Positions 35,295 through 35,979 of a stretch of 35,979 bases of DNA are shown one piece after another. Both the position numbers and the translations under genes were made by a program. How positions within the stretch are numbered: position 1 is the first letter of the stretch; the number at the start of each line of letters is the position of its first letter. The notes beneath the pieces are model-generated. The model was not told the DNA's origin. It worked only from the letters and a program-made list of their open reading frames with translations, and did no database searches. Source of the DNA: a virus; the IMG/VR virus record IMGVR_UViG_3300046665_000368, positions 1-35,979 of that record; one strand, 5' to 3'.

Positions 35295-35542
35295 AATTTG
35301 TGATCAGCACGAGAACTCACAGGTACTAGAGACAAAGCCTGCTTTGTGTGCAATAGTTTCCTAAACGGCTGTCGAGCAGTAAGGCGTGTGATGGTTTAAC
35401 AACGGGTGAGACCACCTTTTCGTTAGCCTGAGAACTGCATCTTATGAGAAGTAAAACGAGGCGTCTGTATACGCCAATAGTCGCTGTGTCACAATCTAGT
35501 GGGTTTCCTAATTCTTCACTTAAAACAAATTAGACAGATTTA
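35295..35542. other. Non-coding spacer with hairpins between tRNA-Asn and tRNA-Thr
   Basis: This 248-base spacer has no ORF or recognisable T arm. Hairpins include ACAAAG/CTTTGT (35332-35347), TGGTTT/AGACCA around 35392-35414, and GGCGT/ACGCC (near 35459-35474). It may be a precursor spacer or a small RNA. Confidence 0.45.
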
Positions 35543-35617
35543 GCCCTATTAGCACAGTGGTAGAGCAACTGCCTTGTAAGCAGTAGGTCGTCTGTTCGAT
35601 TCAGACATGGGGCACCA
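35543..35617 (+). tRNA. tRNA-Thr(UGU)
   Basis: A well-formed tRNA of 75 bases with encoded CCA. Acceptor GCCCTAT/ATGGGGC pairs fully; the D arm has AGTGGTAGAG; the anticodon stem ACTGC/GCAGT encloses CTTGTAA with anticodon TGT; the T arm is GTCTG-TTCGATT-CAGAC. It reads ACA. Confidence 0.92.
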
Positions 35618-35831
35618 AGAAGTAAGTCGAAGACTCGGGATTGAATCTAACATCCCTGAGGACACTACAATGAAGAACAATTGTAGCGGTGTAGATGTCA
35701 TCATTTATACACCTGAGTTCCAAGAATCAGAAATATGTTCAACCGGACCTGTCCGTTATACAGGAACTCTGTTGTGGGAGTAATGCCACATCCGCTTTTC
35801 TCGCTTAAGTGTGCGCAACAAATAAGCCAAT
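35618..35831. other. Non-coding spacer with hairpins between tRNA-Thr and tRNA-Glu
   Basis: No credible gene. Clear hairpins are CTACAAT/ATTGTAG (35665-35686, eight-base loop) and GGTGTA/TACACC (35688-35713). A short GGGAT/ATCCC hairpin precedes them near 35637-35656. Confidence 0.45.
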
Positions 35832-35907
35832 ACATCCATCGTCTAAAGGTTAGGACAGCTGGTTTTCAACCAACTAATCACGAGTTCGATTCTCTGTGGG
35901 TGTACCA
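35832..35907 (+). tRNA. tRNA-Glu(UUC)
   Basis: The 76-base sequence has acceptor ACATCCA/TGGGTGT (all paired), a Glu-like GTCTAAAGGTTAGGAC D arm, an anticodon loop TTTTCAA with anticodon TTC, and an encoded CCA. The anticodon stem has one mismatch and the T stem only about three good pairs (GAG-TTCGATT-CTC), so it may be partly degenerate. Confidence 0.75.
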
Positions 35908-35979
35908 TTGTACTTAAGTAAGAACATTTCTGTTTAGATAAGTAACGCGTCAATGCTATCTAACTGGACACTTCCCATT
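35908..35979. other. Right edge, non-coding
   Basis: The last 72 bases after tRNA-Glu show no ORF, promoter motif or tRNA. The tRNA/spacer region appears to continue past the window. Confidence 0.5.

Noticed and set aside
1-35979. CRISPR arrays, insertion sequences, integrase or repressor genes
   Set aside because: No regularly spaced repeats, transposase or lysogeny genes were seen; the window looks purely lytic.

Overview
The window looks like about 36 kb of a lytic, T7-related (Autographivirales-type) bacteriophage genome that is larger and more gene-rich than T7. Every credible gene is on the + strand. Genes are tightly packed, with many ATGA and TAATG stop/start overlaps. The left edge holds the C-terminus of a single-subunit T7-type RNA polymerase. 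It is followed by a T7-like replisome: gp2.5-type SSB, family A DNA polymerase, FEN-type 5'-3' exonuclease, bifunctional primase-helicase and ATP-dependent DNA ligase. Lipobox-bearing proteins and an o-spanin-like candidate suggest a Gram-negative host, but this is inference.

Layout. 0-5 kb: RNA polymerase end, small unknown genes, a phage promoter, SSB, a terminator, RtcB, and a Band-7 (SPFH) lipoprotein with a small membrane protein. 5-9 kb: deoxyribosyltransferase-like protein, DUF3310 protein, DNA polymerase. 8.4-11.4 kb: a Prs-like kinase, a 71-aa unknown, a Nampt-like transferase and a dCMP-deaminase-like enzyme. 11.4-15.3 kb: exonuclease, an Ala/Lys-rich unknown, a GIY-YIG nuclease, primase-helicase. 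15.3-18.5 kb: class I ribonucleotide reductase, with a glutaredoxin domain inside NrdA, and NrdB. 18.5-22 kb: small genes, a ClpP-like protease and an Rnl5-type RNA ligase. 22-32.7 kb: many small unknown genes, DNA ligase, a MazG-like protein, a macro-domain protein and two nucleotidyltransferase-like proteins. 32.7-33 kb: a very large terminator followed by a phage promoter. 33-35 kb: a membrane/coiled-coil protein, a small-terminase-like protein and more small genes. 35-36 kb: protein-free, structured DNA with tRNA-Asn(GUU), tRNA-Thr(UGU) and tRNA-Glu(UUC).

How it works together. Five copies of an 18-bp motif, CACCAGGGGACGCTAAAG and near matches, align with the T3 promoter (shared CTAAAG ending). 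They are the best candidates for the promoters of the phage's own RNA polymerase. Two lie inside conserved genes and are read there as GDAK. Nucleotide supply (RNR, deaminase, MazG-like) feeds the replisome. RtcB, the Rnl5-type ligase, two nucleotidyltransferase folds and the phage tRNAs suggest RNA/tRNA repair.

The most interesting system is the Prs-like/Nampt-like pair without a visible NMN adenylyltransferase, together with a macro-domain protein. It may be an NAD+-restoring pathway of the ADP-ribose-pyrophosphate type (NARP1-like) rather than ordinary PRPP/NMN salvage. Sequence reading alone cannot settle this.
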